NCBI GenBank assembly: GCA_002748265.1
Contig: PDRY01000019.1
Location: 1-64,000 of the forward strand
Length of the DNA: 64,000 bases
Direction of reading: 5' to 3'
From: Rhodobacterales bacterium
GTDB lineage: Bacteria; Pseudomonadota; Alphaproteobacteria; Rhodobacterales; Rhodobacteraceae
The notes beneath the pieces are model-generated. The model had not been told where the DNA came from and did no database searches. It worked only from the letters and a program-made list of their open reading frames with translations. This document shows positions 1 through 8,389 of this stretch, piece after piece. A program made the position numbers and the translations under genes. Within the stretch, counting starts at the first letter, position 1. Every line of letters begins with the position of its first letter.

Positions 1-192
1 AGTCGCCGCGATCTTGGTGCCGATATGGCCGCTCTTGCCCATGCCCGAGACGATCACCCGGCCCTTGGCCGTCAGCATCAGCTCCGCCGCGCGGACGAAA
101 TCATCCCCGAACGTCTCGGCCAGGGCCGCAACCGCCTTGCCCTCTTCGAGCGCAACACGGCGGGCGGATTCTATGAGTGCTTCACGTTCCAT
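1..192 (-). CDS. kdsD: Arabinose-5-phosphate isomerase KdsD, N-terminal part (runs off window)
   Basis: Only the first 64 codons are in the window; the rest lies beyond base 1. The family interconverts ribulose 5-phosphate and arabinose 5-phosphate for Kdo synthesis in the cytoplasm. The visible part has the helical lead-in followed by the SIS-domain sugar-phosphate loop (VSGMGKSGHIGTKIAA, about residues 48-63), typical of KdsD/KpsF/GutQ. The ATG at 192 overlaps the TGA of the upstream RNase D gene as TGATG, so translation is probably coupled. The C-terminal CBS pair that separates KdsD from GutQ-like forms cannot be seen, so the exact subtype is inferred. Confidence 0.8.
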   Translation of the reverse strand, partial: MEREALIESARRVALEEGKAVAALAETFGDDFVRAAELMLTAKGRVIVSGMGKSGHIGTKIAAT

Positions 193-803
193 CAATGAGA
201 AAAGATGTCCTGTTCCGGCCAGCCTTCAAGGTCCAGCAGCGCCCGCGTGGGCAGAAAATCGAAGCATTTATTGGCAAGATCCAGCCGATCCTCGCGTTCC
301 ATACGCTCGATCAGCTTCTCGCGCAGGCGGTGCAGGTGCAGCACGTCAGAGGCGGCATAGTCCTGCTGCGCGGCGGTCAGCTCTGCGGCGCCCCAGTCGC
401 TCATTTGTTGCTGTTTAGAGATATCGACCCCGATCAGCTCCTGCGTCAGCATCTTGAGCCCGTGGCGATCCGTATAGGTCCGCACCAGCTTGCTGGCGAT
501 CTTGGTACACCAGACCGGCGCGGCCAGAGCGCCAAAGGCGTGATACATCGCGGCAATGTCGAAACGACCGAAATGGAACAGTTTCAGCACATCGGGGTTG
601 CGCAGCATGGCTTCTAGGTTGGGCGCCGATGTCTGCCCCTTGGCGATCTGCACCAGATGCGCGTTGCCATCCCCGCCCGACATCTGCACCAGGCACAGCC
701 GGTCGCGGTGGGGGTTGAGCCCCATGGTTTCGCAGTCGATCGCCACGATCGGACCCAGATCCAGCCCGTCCGGCAGATCGCCCTGATAAAGATGATTGGC
801 CAT
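192..803 (-). CDS. rnd: Ribonuclease D, short single-domain form
   Basis: Predicted 3'-5' exoribonuclease acting on tRNA precursors and other stable RNA. At 203 residues it holds only the DEDD exonuclease domain; E. coli RNase D (about 375 residues) also has two HRDC domains. The catalytic set is visible: D23 and E25 in IDCET, D82 in HFGRFD, and the YxxxD motif Y149-D153. Such short versions are usual in alphaproteobacteria. The gene is translationally coupled to kdsD downstream. Family assignment is secure; the RNA substrate is inferred. Confidence 0.88.
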   Translation of the reverse strand: MANHLYQGDLPDGLDLGPIVAIDCETMGLNPHRDRLCLVQMSGGDGNAHLVQIAKGQTSAPNLEAMLRNPDVLKLFHFGRFDIAAMYHAFGALAAPVWCTKIASKLVRTYTDRHGLKMLTQELIGVDISKQQQMSDWGAAELTAAQQDYAASDVLHLHRLREKLIERMEREDRLDLANKCFDFLPTRALLDLEGWPEQDIFSH

Positions 804-862
804 GTCGCCCTCTTTCCTCTGTTACCGCGGGTGATGCCCCAGCCATGGCGTCAGAGCAAGGC

Positions 863-2986
863 TCAGGCCATCAGCGCCGCGCGAACCTCCGCGATCTTGG
901 CCGCTGCCACGGTCAGCACTTCGGTGCCGCAGGACACCACCACATCGCGCCCCGCCTTGGTGACCAACGGCTCGCCCATCACGGTCCAGTCGGTCACGTC
1001 GATGCTGCCGCCATTGAACCCTTCGATCCGCTGCGGAAGGCCGGTGCGGGCGAAGGTGATCCGCGTGTCGGCCTCTTTGGTCATGACGATCACCGATTGC
1101 CCCTTGGCGGCGAAGATCTCATTGCGCCCGCCGCCGCAGGTGATGTGGTTGCGGCCCGATCCGCAATGGACCACGTCCTCCTCGTCGCCGCAGATCACGG
1201 TCAGATCGCCGGTGGCGCCGAACACCTCGGTGCGGGCCCGCTCGCTTTCCACCCGGTCGTGGCCGCTGCCGCAATAGACCTGCGCATCGGCCGATCCGGT
1301 GTTCACCACATTGTCGCCCCGCGTCAGGTGGGCAGTCAGCGGATCGAGATTCACCTCGATGAAATCGTCCCCCGCGCCGTCTTCGACGGTCAGGTGGAAC
1401 CGCTTGTGCCCGCCCTTGAACAGCACCCGGTTGCCGTCATCGTTCAGCACGATCCGCAGATCGGTGAGCGATCCGATCACATCAGCCGCGAGCGAGACTT
1501 CGCGGTAGCCCGGCGGGACATGGACCGTGCCGTTTTCCGGCAAGGTCACATAGAACCGCCGCATCCCCGGCGCACCCGGCGCATCCGGCAGATCGCCCAC
1601 CGAAACGGCGCCCCGACTGGCCGCGCGCACCGGCCCGCGCACGCCGCGCAGCACCGACAGGTAGGTCGTCGGATCGGGCACCGCCTCTTCGTGGTCCAGC
1701 TGGGTCAGCCCATAGGCGCGCGTGGTCTCATCCAGAGCCTTGCGCATCTCGGGCATCAGGGGGCTGTCCTTGGACAGATCGTGCAGTTGCGAGAGATCCT
1801 CGGTCACGTCGTAGAGCTGCTCTGACCCGTCCTGATAGCGGATGTAGCGATAGTTGCCCTTGCGGATCGCGGCGCTGCCGAACCACACGGTCGGCACGGC
1901 GCGCTCCGCATCTGGGGCGGCGCCCTCCACCATGGGCCGCAAGGACCGCCCGGCGCAGCCCTGAAGCGGTGCGCTGTCGGTGTAATCCATCACCGTGGGC
2001 CCCACATCCAGCGTGGCCACCGGCGTCGTGATCTCGCGGCCCACCGGGTTATCGGGATCGAAGATGATCATCGGCACCCCGGTCGCTTCCTCCCAAAGGG
2101 AGAATTTGCGGAACCGGTGCTTGTCGCCCAGATGGTAGCCGTGATCGGCCATGATGATGACCACCGTGTTGTCAGCATGGGGCGACGCCTGAAGCGCGTC
2201 CCACACCCGGCCGATATGGCTGTCCACATGGGTCAGGGCCGAGAAGTAGTTGCGCACACTCTTGCGCCAATGCTCCAGATCGGACTGGTCGTAATTTTCC
2301 GGCACGAACTCTTCGACGAAAGCAGAGCTGTCCATCCCCCCGGCCCAGTCTTCGGGCTGGGAGAAGTCCTCTTCGTCATACATCTGCTTGAACCGGTCGG
2401 GCGTGCGGAACGGCGGATGCGGGTGGTGGAAGCCAACCTCTCGGTAGAAGGGCGCATCGCCCTCATAGCCGTTCAGGAACCGGATCGCGTCCTGAGCCGA
2501 GCGCGCATCGTAATACTGGCGGTCCAGCTTTTCGTCGGTGGTGCCCACGCCCCCCATCAGCCCGCCATATTTGTTGTGGGCCGCGTCGCGCTTTGGTCCA
2601 AAGAACACGTGCCGCGACGGATGGTTGTAGAGCGTGTCATGCTGCTCATCGGGGAGCGGCTTGAACATGTGGTGCACCTTGCCCGCGGTCGAGCAATAGT
2701 AACCCTTCAGCTTGAGCCGGTAGGACCACATCTGTTCGGGCCGCAGCACATCAAAGACCGACGTGTAGTTGTCAAACACCCCGGTCTGGTGCGGTGCCAT
2801 GCCCGACATAAAACTGGCACGGGACGGCCCACAGACCGGCACCTGGCAATAGGCGGCCTGGAACGCCGTGGCCTGTTCGCAAATGCGGTCCAGATTCGGG
2901 GTCTGAAGCCTGGCGCCATAGACGTTGCGATACCGCCAATAGGCGAAGCAATCGTCCATGCTCATCAAAAGGACGTTCTTGGTCAT
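863..2986 (-). CDS. Type I sulfatase with repeat-rich C-terminal tail
   Basis: Formylglycine-dependent sulfatase (alkaline phosphatase superfamily), 707 residues. The N-terminal metal Asp pair (D11-D12) and the modification motif C52-G-P-S-R56 are intact, followed by a metal-binding ADHGYHLGDKH stretch near residue 285. The catalytic part ends near residue 460. The remaining 250 residues contain Gly/Asp/Cys-rich repeats (CGSGHDRVE, CGSGRNHIT, CGGGRNEIF) that resemble degenerate RTX-type beta-rolls. No signal peptide is visible, so export through a type I system is possible but inferred. The ATG at 2986 overlaps the upstream TGA (TGATG); a GTG lies one codon earlier. C52 should be matured by the FGE at 7330-8313. 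The substrate is unknown; a sulfated glycan is likely. Confidence 0.85.
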   Translation of the reverse strand: MTKNVLLMSMDDCFAYWRYRNVYGARLQTPNLDRICEQATAFQAAYCQVPVCGPSRASFMSGMAPHQTGVFDNYTSVFDVLRPEQMWSYRLKLKGYYCSTAGKVHHMFKPLPDEQHDTLYNHPSRHVFFGPKRDAAHNKYGGLMGGVGTTDEKLDRQYYDARSAQDAIRFLNGYEGDAPFYREVGFHHPHPPFRTPDRFKQMYDEEDFSQPEDWAGGMDSSAFVEEFVPENYDQSDLEHWRKSVRNYFSALTHVDSHIGRVWDALQASPHADNTVVIIMADHGYHLGDKHRFRKFSLWEEATGVPMIIFDPDNPVGREITTPVATLDVGPTVMDYTDSAPLQGCAGRSLRPMVEGAAPDAERAVPTVWFGSAAIRKGNYRYIRYQDGSEQLYDVTEDLSQLHDLSKDSPLMPEMRKALDETTRAYGLTQLDHEEAVPDPTTYLSVLRGVRGPVRAASRGAVSVGDLPDAPGAPGMRRFYVTLPENGTVHVPPGYREVSLAADVIGSLTDLRIVLNDDGNRVLFKGGHKRFHLTVEDGAGDDFIEVNLDPLTAHLTRGDNVVNTGSADAQVYCGSGHDRVESERARTEVFGATGDLTVICGDEEDVVHCGSGRNHITCGGGRNEIFAAKGQSVIVMTKEADTRITFARTGLPQRIEGFNGGSIDVTDWTVMGEPLVTKAGRDVVVSCGTEVLTVAAAKIAEVRAALMA

Positions 2987-5259
2987 CACGCAAACTCCGT
3001 CCGCATCAGGCGGATCCGGCCCGACAACGCATAGCGGTGCAGGGTCTGACCCGGCGCCAACAGGCTGGGCGCGGCATAGCCGTCCCTCAGGGTGCCCCGG
3101 TTGGCGGCGTGCCCGTCCCCGGCATCGCCCTGCGCGCCCCAGGCATAGGTGATGTGCACGTCATCCCCTTCGGGCGCGGCGTCGAGCTCCAGCAGGACGG
3201 TCTTGCCCTCCACACGGGCGGACAGGATTTCGGGGGCGTTGGCGGCCTCGATGGCGAAACCCGCCGGCGCGCCCTCGAACTCCAGATCGGTGAGCGCGTT
3301 GAACGCGACCCGCAGCGTGGTGCCCCGCAGATCGGCCTGCCGCAGGGAGGGGCAATACCACCGGGCGCCGCTCTGAATCGTGGCGACGGCCTGCGCCTCC
3401 AGCTCGTCGATCAGCATCTGCGCCTCGGGCGCGTGGGTCGCGGCGGTGCCCTCCATCAGCGCGAAGGGGTATTTGGGCGTTGCCACCACGGCCCCCAGGG
3501 CGGGGCACAAGATGTCCAGCATCCCCTCAGCCAGAGCCACCGTGCTGCGCCCGTCATCGCGAGTGCCCGCGCTCTGGCTTACGACCAGCAGCGGCGCGGT
3601 GCTCTGCCCGGCGGCCTGCGCCACGGCGCGGGCCAGGGCCTCCCCGGCGGTCGCATAATGCGCGACGGCGTCGTCAAAAGGCGTCTCCGGCGCGCCGCCC
3701 AGAAGCGACAGCGCAATGCGGTCGACGAACAGCACCTTGTCCCAGGCCTCCATCGCGCGCGCGGCCTGTTCGACCTGCGCGAGCAGAGCGCGGGCGGGGG
3801 CGGCATCCATTGCGGCATCGCGGGCCACAGCGCCAGAGATGGGCTGATCCATGGCGATCACCGTGCTCAGCGCGCGGGCCGCGTGATCGGCCTGCCCCAG
3901 CAGCGCAACGCCATGGGCCGCCGCCGCGTGAGGCGCGGGGGGCTCTGCGATGGCGGGACGGCGCAGGTGATAGTCGAACCGCTCCGGCAAGGGGCGCTGC
4001 ACCGCCGTGCCGCCAAAGCTGGCAGCACCGAGGGCCAGATCGGGGGTCTGGGCCAACGTGACCGCGCCGCGCTGCTCATAGCCCATGACGCGGCCCGCAT
4101 ACTGGTCCGACAGATAGGCCATGCCGTGATCGGTGGCGCGGGCCATCCAGACATTGCCGCGCGTGCGTGGGCGGGGGGCATCGGTTTGAGACACCTTTGG
4201 CGCCGCCTGGGGCGGGTTTTCCTCGGGCGCGCGGTAGACGATCGGATCGGGCTCCGTCGCCGCCGGAGCAGAGATGACAGGCACCTCCGGCCGGATCGCT
4301 TCGGGCTGGGGCGCGGCAGGCTCCGCTATCGGCGGGGCTTCCGCAGGCTCGGGGTCAGGATTGTCCTGCGCCTCGGCAGCGGCCTTTTGTCGCGACCGGG
4401 TCTGGAATGCTTTGCGGAACTGCGGGATCAGGCTGTCGCGCCCGCGATCCGCCAAGTGCTCCTCCATCGCGCGGCGATAGACATAGAGATCTTTCCGCGC
4501 GCGGATGAGGCTGTAGAACTCCGCCTCTGTCAGCGTGCCGTTGATCGCCCCCGCCATCACCGGTTTGAGCCGCTCCATCCTCCGCAGCAAAAGCGCCGTC
4601 TTGTGCCCCAGCCCGAACCCTTTCAAGTGGACAAGATTGTCCTGCGGCAGGCGCTCCACATGGGCCAGATCAGCAGCAAGGAACGGATCATAGAGCACAT
4701 AGGCCCGCCCCAAACGGCCCAGTTGATCGGCCGCATCGGAATAGGGCAGGCTCCAGTCCTGCGCCTGGCCCTTCTGAAACCGGCTTTCCCAGCCCACCAG
4801 ATTGCGATCCAAAGTGGATTGCGGGCTCATCGCGACCACGGTGGCCCCGGGGGCCAGCGACGAAAAGGTCAGCGCGGCAAAGGCGCCCATCGACGTACCG
4901 ACCATGGCGACGCGCTTGAACTGAGAGAAAAAGCCCTGATCGCGCAGCAGCTCGAGGAAGCCGATGATCTGCGCATCGCGGAACCAAGTCGGCCCCTGGG
5001 CCATCACGCCCAGATGGCTCCAGCCGTTCTGGCGGATGAATTTCGTAGCCCAGGGCTCGGGATCGTAGCCCGGATAGCCCGCATCCGAGAGGTTGTCGAA
5101 GCTCACGACAAGCTGGTGATCGCCCCGGTCCACGAAAGCGGCGCTGTGCTGGCCCAGCTTGTGATAGAACCCGTCGCGCGGCCCGGCAGGAAAGATCTCG
5201 GCATACCAGCTTGAGATGCGGGAATGGATGTCGTCGAAATCTGGATCTTGCTCGCTCAC
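2986..5259 (-). CDS. Two-part putative esterase: alpha/beta-hydrolase plus SGNH/carbohydrate-esterase-like C-terminus
   Basis: Protein of 757 residues, unnamed. Residues 1-270 form an alpha/beta-hydrolase with nucleophile elbow GTSMG (Ser123), a YDPF acid-loop candidate and GLGHKT as likely catalytic His. Residues about 340-390 are a Pro/Ala/Glu-rich linker. The C-terminal part (about 390-757) has a late ATHAPEA motif followed by a small beta-domain, reminiscent of sialate-O-acetylesterase-like SGNH proteins, although no clear GDS/GQSN block was found. The GTG at 5259 is preferred because the hydrolase homology starts just after it and the longer frame upstream is low-complexity. It is coupled to the sulfatase downstream by an overlapping stop/start. 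Relatives are sometimes labelled PAPS reductase in databases; nothing here supports that. Confidence 0.7.
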   Translation of the reverse strand: MSEQDPDFDDIHSRISSWYAEIFPAGPRDGFYHKLGQHSAAFVDRGDHQLVVSFDNLSDAGYPGYDPEPWATKFIRQNGWSHLGVMAQGPTWFRDAQIIGFLELLRDQGFFSQFKRVAMVGTSMGAFAALTFSSLAPGATVVAMSPQSTLDRNLVGWESRFQKGQAQDWSLPYSDAADQLGRLGRAYVLYDPFLAADLAHVERLPQDNLVHLKGFGLGHKTALLLRRMERLKPVMAGAINGTLTEAEFYSLIRARKDLYVYRRAMEEHLADRGRDSLIPQFRKAFQTRSRQKAAAEAQDNPDPEPAEAPPIAEPAAPQPEAIRPEVPVISAPAATEPDPIVYRAPEENPPQAAPKVSQTDAPRPRTRGNVWMARATDHGMAYLSDQYAGRVMGYEQRGAVTLAQTPDLALGAASFGGTAVQRPLPERFDYHLRRPAIAEPPAPHAAAAHGVALLGQADHAARALSTVIAMDQPISGAVARDAAMDAAPARALLAQVEQAARAMEAWDKVLFVDRIALSLLGGAPETPFDDAVAHYATAGEALARAVAQAAGQSTAPLLVVSQSAGTRDDGRSTVALAEGMLDILCPALGAVVATPKYPFALMEGTAATHAPEAQMLIDELEAQAVATIQSGARWYCPSLRQADLRGTTLRVAFNALTDLEFEGAPAGFAIEAANAPEILSARVEGKTVLLELDAAPEGDDVHITYAWGAQGDAGDGHAANRGTLRDGYAAPSLLAPGQTLHRYALSGRIRLMRTEFA

Positions 5260-5443
5260 GGGCGCACCCTTGCATCTACTTGTTATCGCGCCGATGGCCG
5301 GGCCCAAAGGCTTTGACCCGTTGTGCGCGGCGCGCGCGCTCAGGTCAAGTTTGGCAGCCGCCTCAGCGACATCGGGGCGCAGACGCAATCTGGCGTGCGC
5401 GGACGGGGTCGCGTATGACAGGCGAAACAGGAGACCGGGGCAG

Positions 5444-6361
5444 ATGGCAGACAGCGACAAGCAGGCACGCGCCGCCCAGTGGCGCGAGACGCTCAAGGAT
5501 ATCGCCCGCGAAAAGGGCTTCTTCGAAGAGGTCGGTCCCGCCCACAAGGCGATCTATATCCCGCAGGAAGGCCCCGCCGGAAAAACGCTGGTGGTGGCTT
5601 TCGACAATCTCGACGATGTGCGCCAAAGCAGCGACCGCCTGCCTTGGGCGGTGGATTTCATCTCGTCGCAGGGGTGGTCGTCGCTGGGGTTCATGGCCCA
5701 TGGCATGACCTGGTATCGCGACGATCACGTGCATGATTTCTTCGACCGGATGCAGGCAGAGCGGTTCTTTGATCAGTTCGAGCGCGTCGTGTTCTACGGC
5801 ACCTCCATGGGCGGCTATGCGGCCAGCGTGTTTTCATCGGCGGCGCCGGGATCGACGGTGGTGGCGATCAACCCGCAGGCCACGCTGTCGCGCGAGCGCG
5901 CCGGGTGGGAGCGCCGCTTCCGCCCAGCATGGCGCAATGACTGGACGGGCCGCTACGGCTATGCGCCCGACATGGTGCGCGACGCCGAAAAGGTCTGGCT
6001 GTTCTATGACAGCTCCAACGCGCCGGACAGCATGCATGTCGCGCTCTATCGCGGTGAGAACATCGAAAAGGTGGCCTGCCCCTTCATGGGGCATGGAATG
6101 CTCACCGTGTGGCGCGACATGGGGGTTTTGAAACCCGTCGTGTCCGGCTGCATCAATGGCACTGCCTCGCGGCTGGAGATCGCCCGTCTGATGCGCGCCC
6201 GGCACTTGTCGGGGGCCTATCAAAAGATGCTGCTCAAGCATCTGGAACAGACCGGAGACCACGCGAAGATCGCAAGGCTGTGCCGTTTCGTCATCTCTAA
6301 ACGCCACGCGCCCCATTTCCGCAATGCTCTGGCGCGGGCCGAAGAAGCGCTAGCCCGCTAA
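5444..6361 (+). CDS. Alpha/beta-hydrolase, paralogue 2 of the cluster
   Basis: A 305-residue protein clearly related to the N-terminal half of the product of 2986-5259 and to that of 6358-7269. The shared order is VAFDNLDD, GWSSLGFMAHG-TWYR, the elbow YGTSMGGYAASVFSS (Ser121), INPQATL, FYD and FMGHGML (candidate catalytic His). It is a single domain with no signal peptide, hence probably cytoplasmic. The ATG at 5444 follows a GGAGA-type ribosome site; the longer upstream frame lacks homology. It is divergent from the 2986-5259 gene across 184 bases and converges on the next paralogue with a 4-base overlap of stop codons. The substrate is unknown; esterase activity is inferred from the fold. 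Confidence 0.75.
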   Translation: MADSDKQARAAQWRETLKDIAREKGFFEEVGPAHKAIYIPQEGPAGKTLVVAFDNLDDVRQSSDRLPWAVDFISSQGWSSLGFMAHGMTWYRDDHVHDFFDRMQAERFFDQFERVVFYGTSMGGYAASVFSSAAPGSTVVAINPQATLSRERAGWERRFRPAWRNDWTGRYGYAPDMVRDAEKVWLFYDSSNAPDSMHVALYRGENIEKVACPFMGHGMLTVWRDMGVLKPVVSGCINGTASRLEIARLMRARHLSGAYQKMLLKHLEQTGDHAKIARLCRFVISKRHAPHFRNALARAEEALAR

Positions 6362-7269
6362 CCCCGCGCGGCCTCCAACGCCGCCGCGAAATGCGGGCGG
6401 GCGGTGGGGGCGCTGTCGTCCAGTACAGCGGCGCAGTATTGCGCGATCCGGGCGGGGCGGCCCCGCTCTGTCAGAAGGCTCAGCATCCGTTTCTGGAAGA
6501 AGGGATGATGCCGCCGCTGCGCCAGAAGCGCGTGGATCGCGCGCGCGTCCAGCTCTCCGCGATAGAGCCCTTCAAGGAGCGGCGTGAGCACCCCCACCCG
6601 CGCCAGAGCCTGATGCACATCCCCGCCCAGATGCGGCAGGCGCAGCCGGGTCACGTTGGGCGTGTCGAACAAAGCCGCATGCATGGCGTCTTCGAACACG
6701 AAGGGATCGAACAGCAGGAACACATCCTGCGCCGCCAAGACCTCTTCGGGCGCATAGCCATAGCGCCCCGTGAAATCGCACGCCCAGCCCTGACGGAACC
6801 TCGGCTCCCAGCCTTTCGTCACGGACCGGTCCAGCGTGGCCTGCGGGCCAAAGGCGATCACGGTCGCGCCGGGGCTGGCGCTGCTGTAGGCGCAGGCCGC
6901 ATAGCCTCCACTGGAGGCGCCGCGAAAGATGACCCTCTCGAACCCGCGGAAAAAGCCCTCATCGCGCAGCTCATCGAAGAAGTCCCAAACCGCCGGGCTG
7001 CGATACCAGGTCCAGCCATGGGCCAGGATGCCCAGGGCCGACCAGCCGCCTGCGCAGGTCGCGGCCATCTCGCGGGGCATGTCGGCCTTGAGCGACTGGC
7101 GCGGATCATCGAGCCGTTCGAAATTCACGACCAGCGTTCCGCCGCCCTGCCCCGATCCTTCGACGAACAAAGCGTGATGCGCCCCATCCAGATCGGTGTG
7201 AAGCCCACGCTCCGCCGCTATGGCGTGAAGCCGGGGGGCCCAATCGGCATGGCTGTGGTCTTGCGGCAT
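6358..7269 (-). CDS. Alpha/beta-hydrolase, paralogue 3 with altered active-site region
   Basis: A 303-residue paralogue of the two hydrolases above: VNFERLDD, GWSALGILAHGWTWYR, elbow RGASSGGYAACAYSS (Ser119), FGPQATLDRS, LFDPF. The elbow is GASSG rather than GTSMG. At the position of the Gly-His pair in its siblings (MGHGM, LGHKT) it reads HLGGDVHQ, so the presumed catalytic His is displaced or lost. It may have changed substrate or lost activity. The ATG at 7269 has a GAAGGA-type ribosome site. Its stop overlaps that of the convergent paralogue by four bases. Confidence 0.72.
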   Translation of the reverse strand: MPQDHSHADWAPRLHAIAAERGLHTDLDGAHHALFVEGSGQGGGTLVVNFERLDDPRQSLKADMPREMAATCAGGWSALGILAHGWTWYRSPAVWDFFDELRDEGFFRGFERVIFRGASSGGYAACAYSSASPGATVIAFGPQATLDRSVTKGWEPRFRQGWACDFTGRYGYAPEEVLAAQDVFLLFDPFVFEDAMHAALFDTPNVTRLRLPHLGGDVHQALARVGVLTPLLEGLYRGELDARAIHALLAQRRHHPFFQKRMLSLLTERGRPARIAQYCAAVLDDSAPTARPHFAAALEAARG

Positions 7270-7329
7270 CTCTGTCGTCCTTCGGCTGCGCCCGCGCGAC
7301 GCTATCACGGCGCGCGGCGCGGCCCAAGA

Positions 7330-8313
7330 TCATCCCGCATCGGCGGCGGGCCGGAACCCGATATGCCCGGTGGAGCTGTCCGGCGTGATGAGCGTGCGCG
7401 AATGGACGAAATACCGCTCGCAATACGAGGCTTGACACAGGTGCGAGCCGCCCCGGATCACCTTGCCCGGCCCCTGATCCGGACCTTTCGGGTCACTGGG
7501 CGGCGGCATAGAGGCCTCGGGCAGTGGGCCGAACCACGTATCGGTCCAGTCCCAGACATTGCCGGTCATCTCGTAAAGGCCATAGCCATTGGCTGGATAG
7601 CTGCGCACCGGCGCCGTGCCCGCATAGCCATCGCCCAGCGTATTCTCGATCGGGAAGCGCCCCTGCCAGACGTTGTGCAGGTGTTTTCCGCCCGGCTCTA
7701 GCGCATTGCCCCACGGGAATTTCGCACGCTTGCGCCCGCCCCGCGCGGCGCATTCCCACTCTGCCTCGGTCGGAAGGCGCATGCCGGTGAAGTCGCAAAA
7801 AGCCTGTGCATCGAACCAGCTCACATGGACCACAGGGTGATCCTCGCGCCCCTCCACGGAGCTGCCGGGGCCTTCGGGCTGATCCCAGCGGGCATGCTGC
7901 ACCGGGCGCCACCACGGGGTCGCGGCAGGGCCGGGCGGGTGGCGGTCGGGATCGTCCAGAAAGCTGACGAACACAGCGGACCAGCCTTCCGCCTCGGCGG
8001 TGGTCTGATAGCCGCTCTCTTCGATGAACCGGGCAAACAGCGCATTGGTCACGCAGGTCTCGGCCAGCCGAAACGGCGACAGCCGCACCCGGCGCGGGGG
8101 GCTGTCCAGATCGGGCGCATGGCGCACATTGCGCGCGCCCATCTCAAAGAACCCGCCGGGGATCGGGCGCAAAAGTGCATGCACATCGGCCCGCAGCGCA
8201 TCCGAAGCGCGCGTGGTCAAGGCCGGCACAGCGCCCCCTTTGCGCGCCATCGGCGCACCGCCATCGCGCGCCATCGGCGCGACACAACAGCCCTGATAAA
8301 CCTTATCCGTCAT
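7330..8313 (-). CDS. Formylglycine-generating enzyme (sulfatase maturase, SUMF1/EgtB-type fold)
   Basis: Converts the cysteine of sulfatase CxPxR motifs to formylglycine, an aerobic copper-dependent reaction in the cytoplasm. The product has 327 residues and the full FGE-sulfatase fold: GGFFEMG near the start, HPVVHVSWFDAQAFCDF, RLPTEAEWECAARGG, GLYEMTGNVWDWT and VIRGGSHLCQASYCERY. Both active-site cysteines are present with the correct spacing (C293 and C298). That separates a true FGE from EgtB/SenA relatives, which lack the pair. The sulfatase with a CGPSR motif at 863-2986 is the obvious local client. The ATG at 8313 lies 76 bases from the divergent GSCFA gene. Confidence 0.92.
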   Translation of the reverse strand: MTDKVYQGCCVAPMARDGGAPMARKGGAVPALTTRASDALRADVHALLRPIPGGFFEMGARNVRHAPDLDSPPRRVRLSPFRLAETCVTNALFARFIEESGYQTTAEAEGWSAVFVSFLDDPDRHPPGPAATPWWRPVQHARWDQPEGPGSSVEGREDHPVVHVSWFDAQAFCDFTGMRLPTEAEWECAARGGRKRAKFPWGNALEPGGKHLHNVWQGRFPIENTLGDGYAGTAPVRSYPANGYGLYEMTGNVWDWTDTWFGPLPEASMPPPSDPKGPDQGPGKVIRGGSHLCQASYCERYFVHSRTLITPDSSTGHIGFRPAADAG

Positions 8314-8389
8314 GGCCGGACCTTCCGCCCCCGCCCGGCTTGTGTCAATCTCGCCCCGAAACCCCAAATGTCGCAGCCCCGGAGCGCCC

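Noticed and set aside
3037-5214. A 725-codon open frame on the plus strand
   Set aside because: It lies antisense to the hydrolase fusion; its translation is Arg/Gly/Pro-rich without motifs, a typical high-GC shadow.
2986-7269. Reading the three hydrolases as phosphoadenosine phosphosulfate reductases, as homologues are sometimes labelled
   Set aside because: No PAPS reductase P-loop or ECGLH-type C-terminal motif is present, while a GxSxG elbow and hydrolase block order are.
7330-8313. An EgtB or SenA-type oxidative C-S/C-Se enzyme instead of FGE
   Set aside because: It lacks the DinB domain and iron-ligand His motif and has the FGE Cys293/Cys298 pair.
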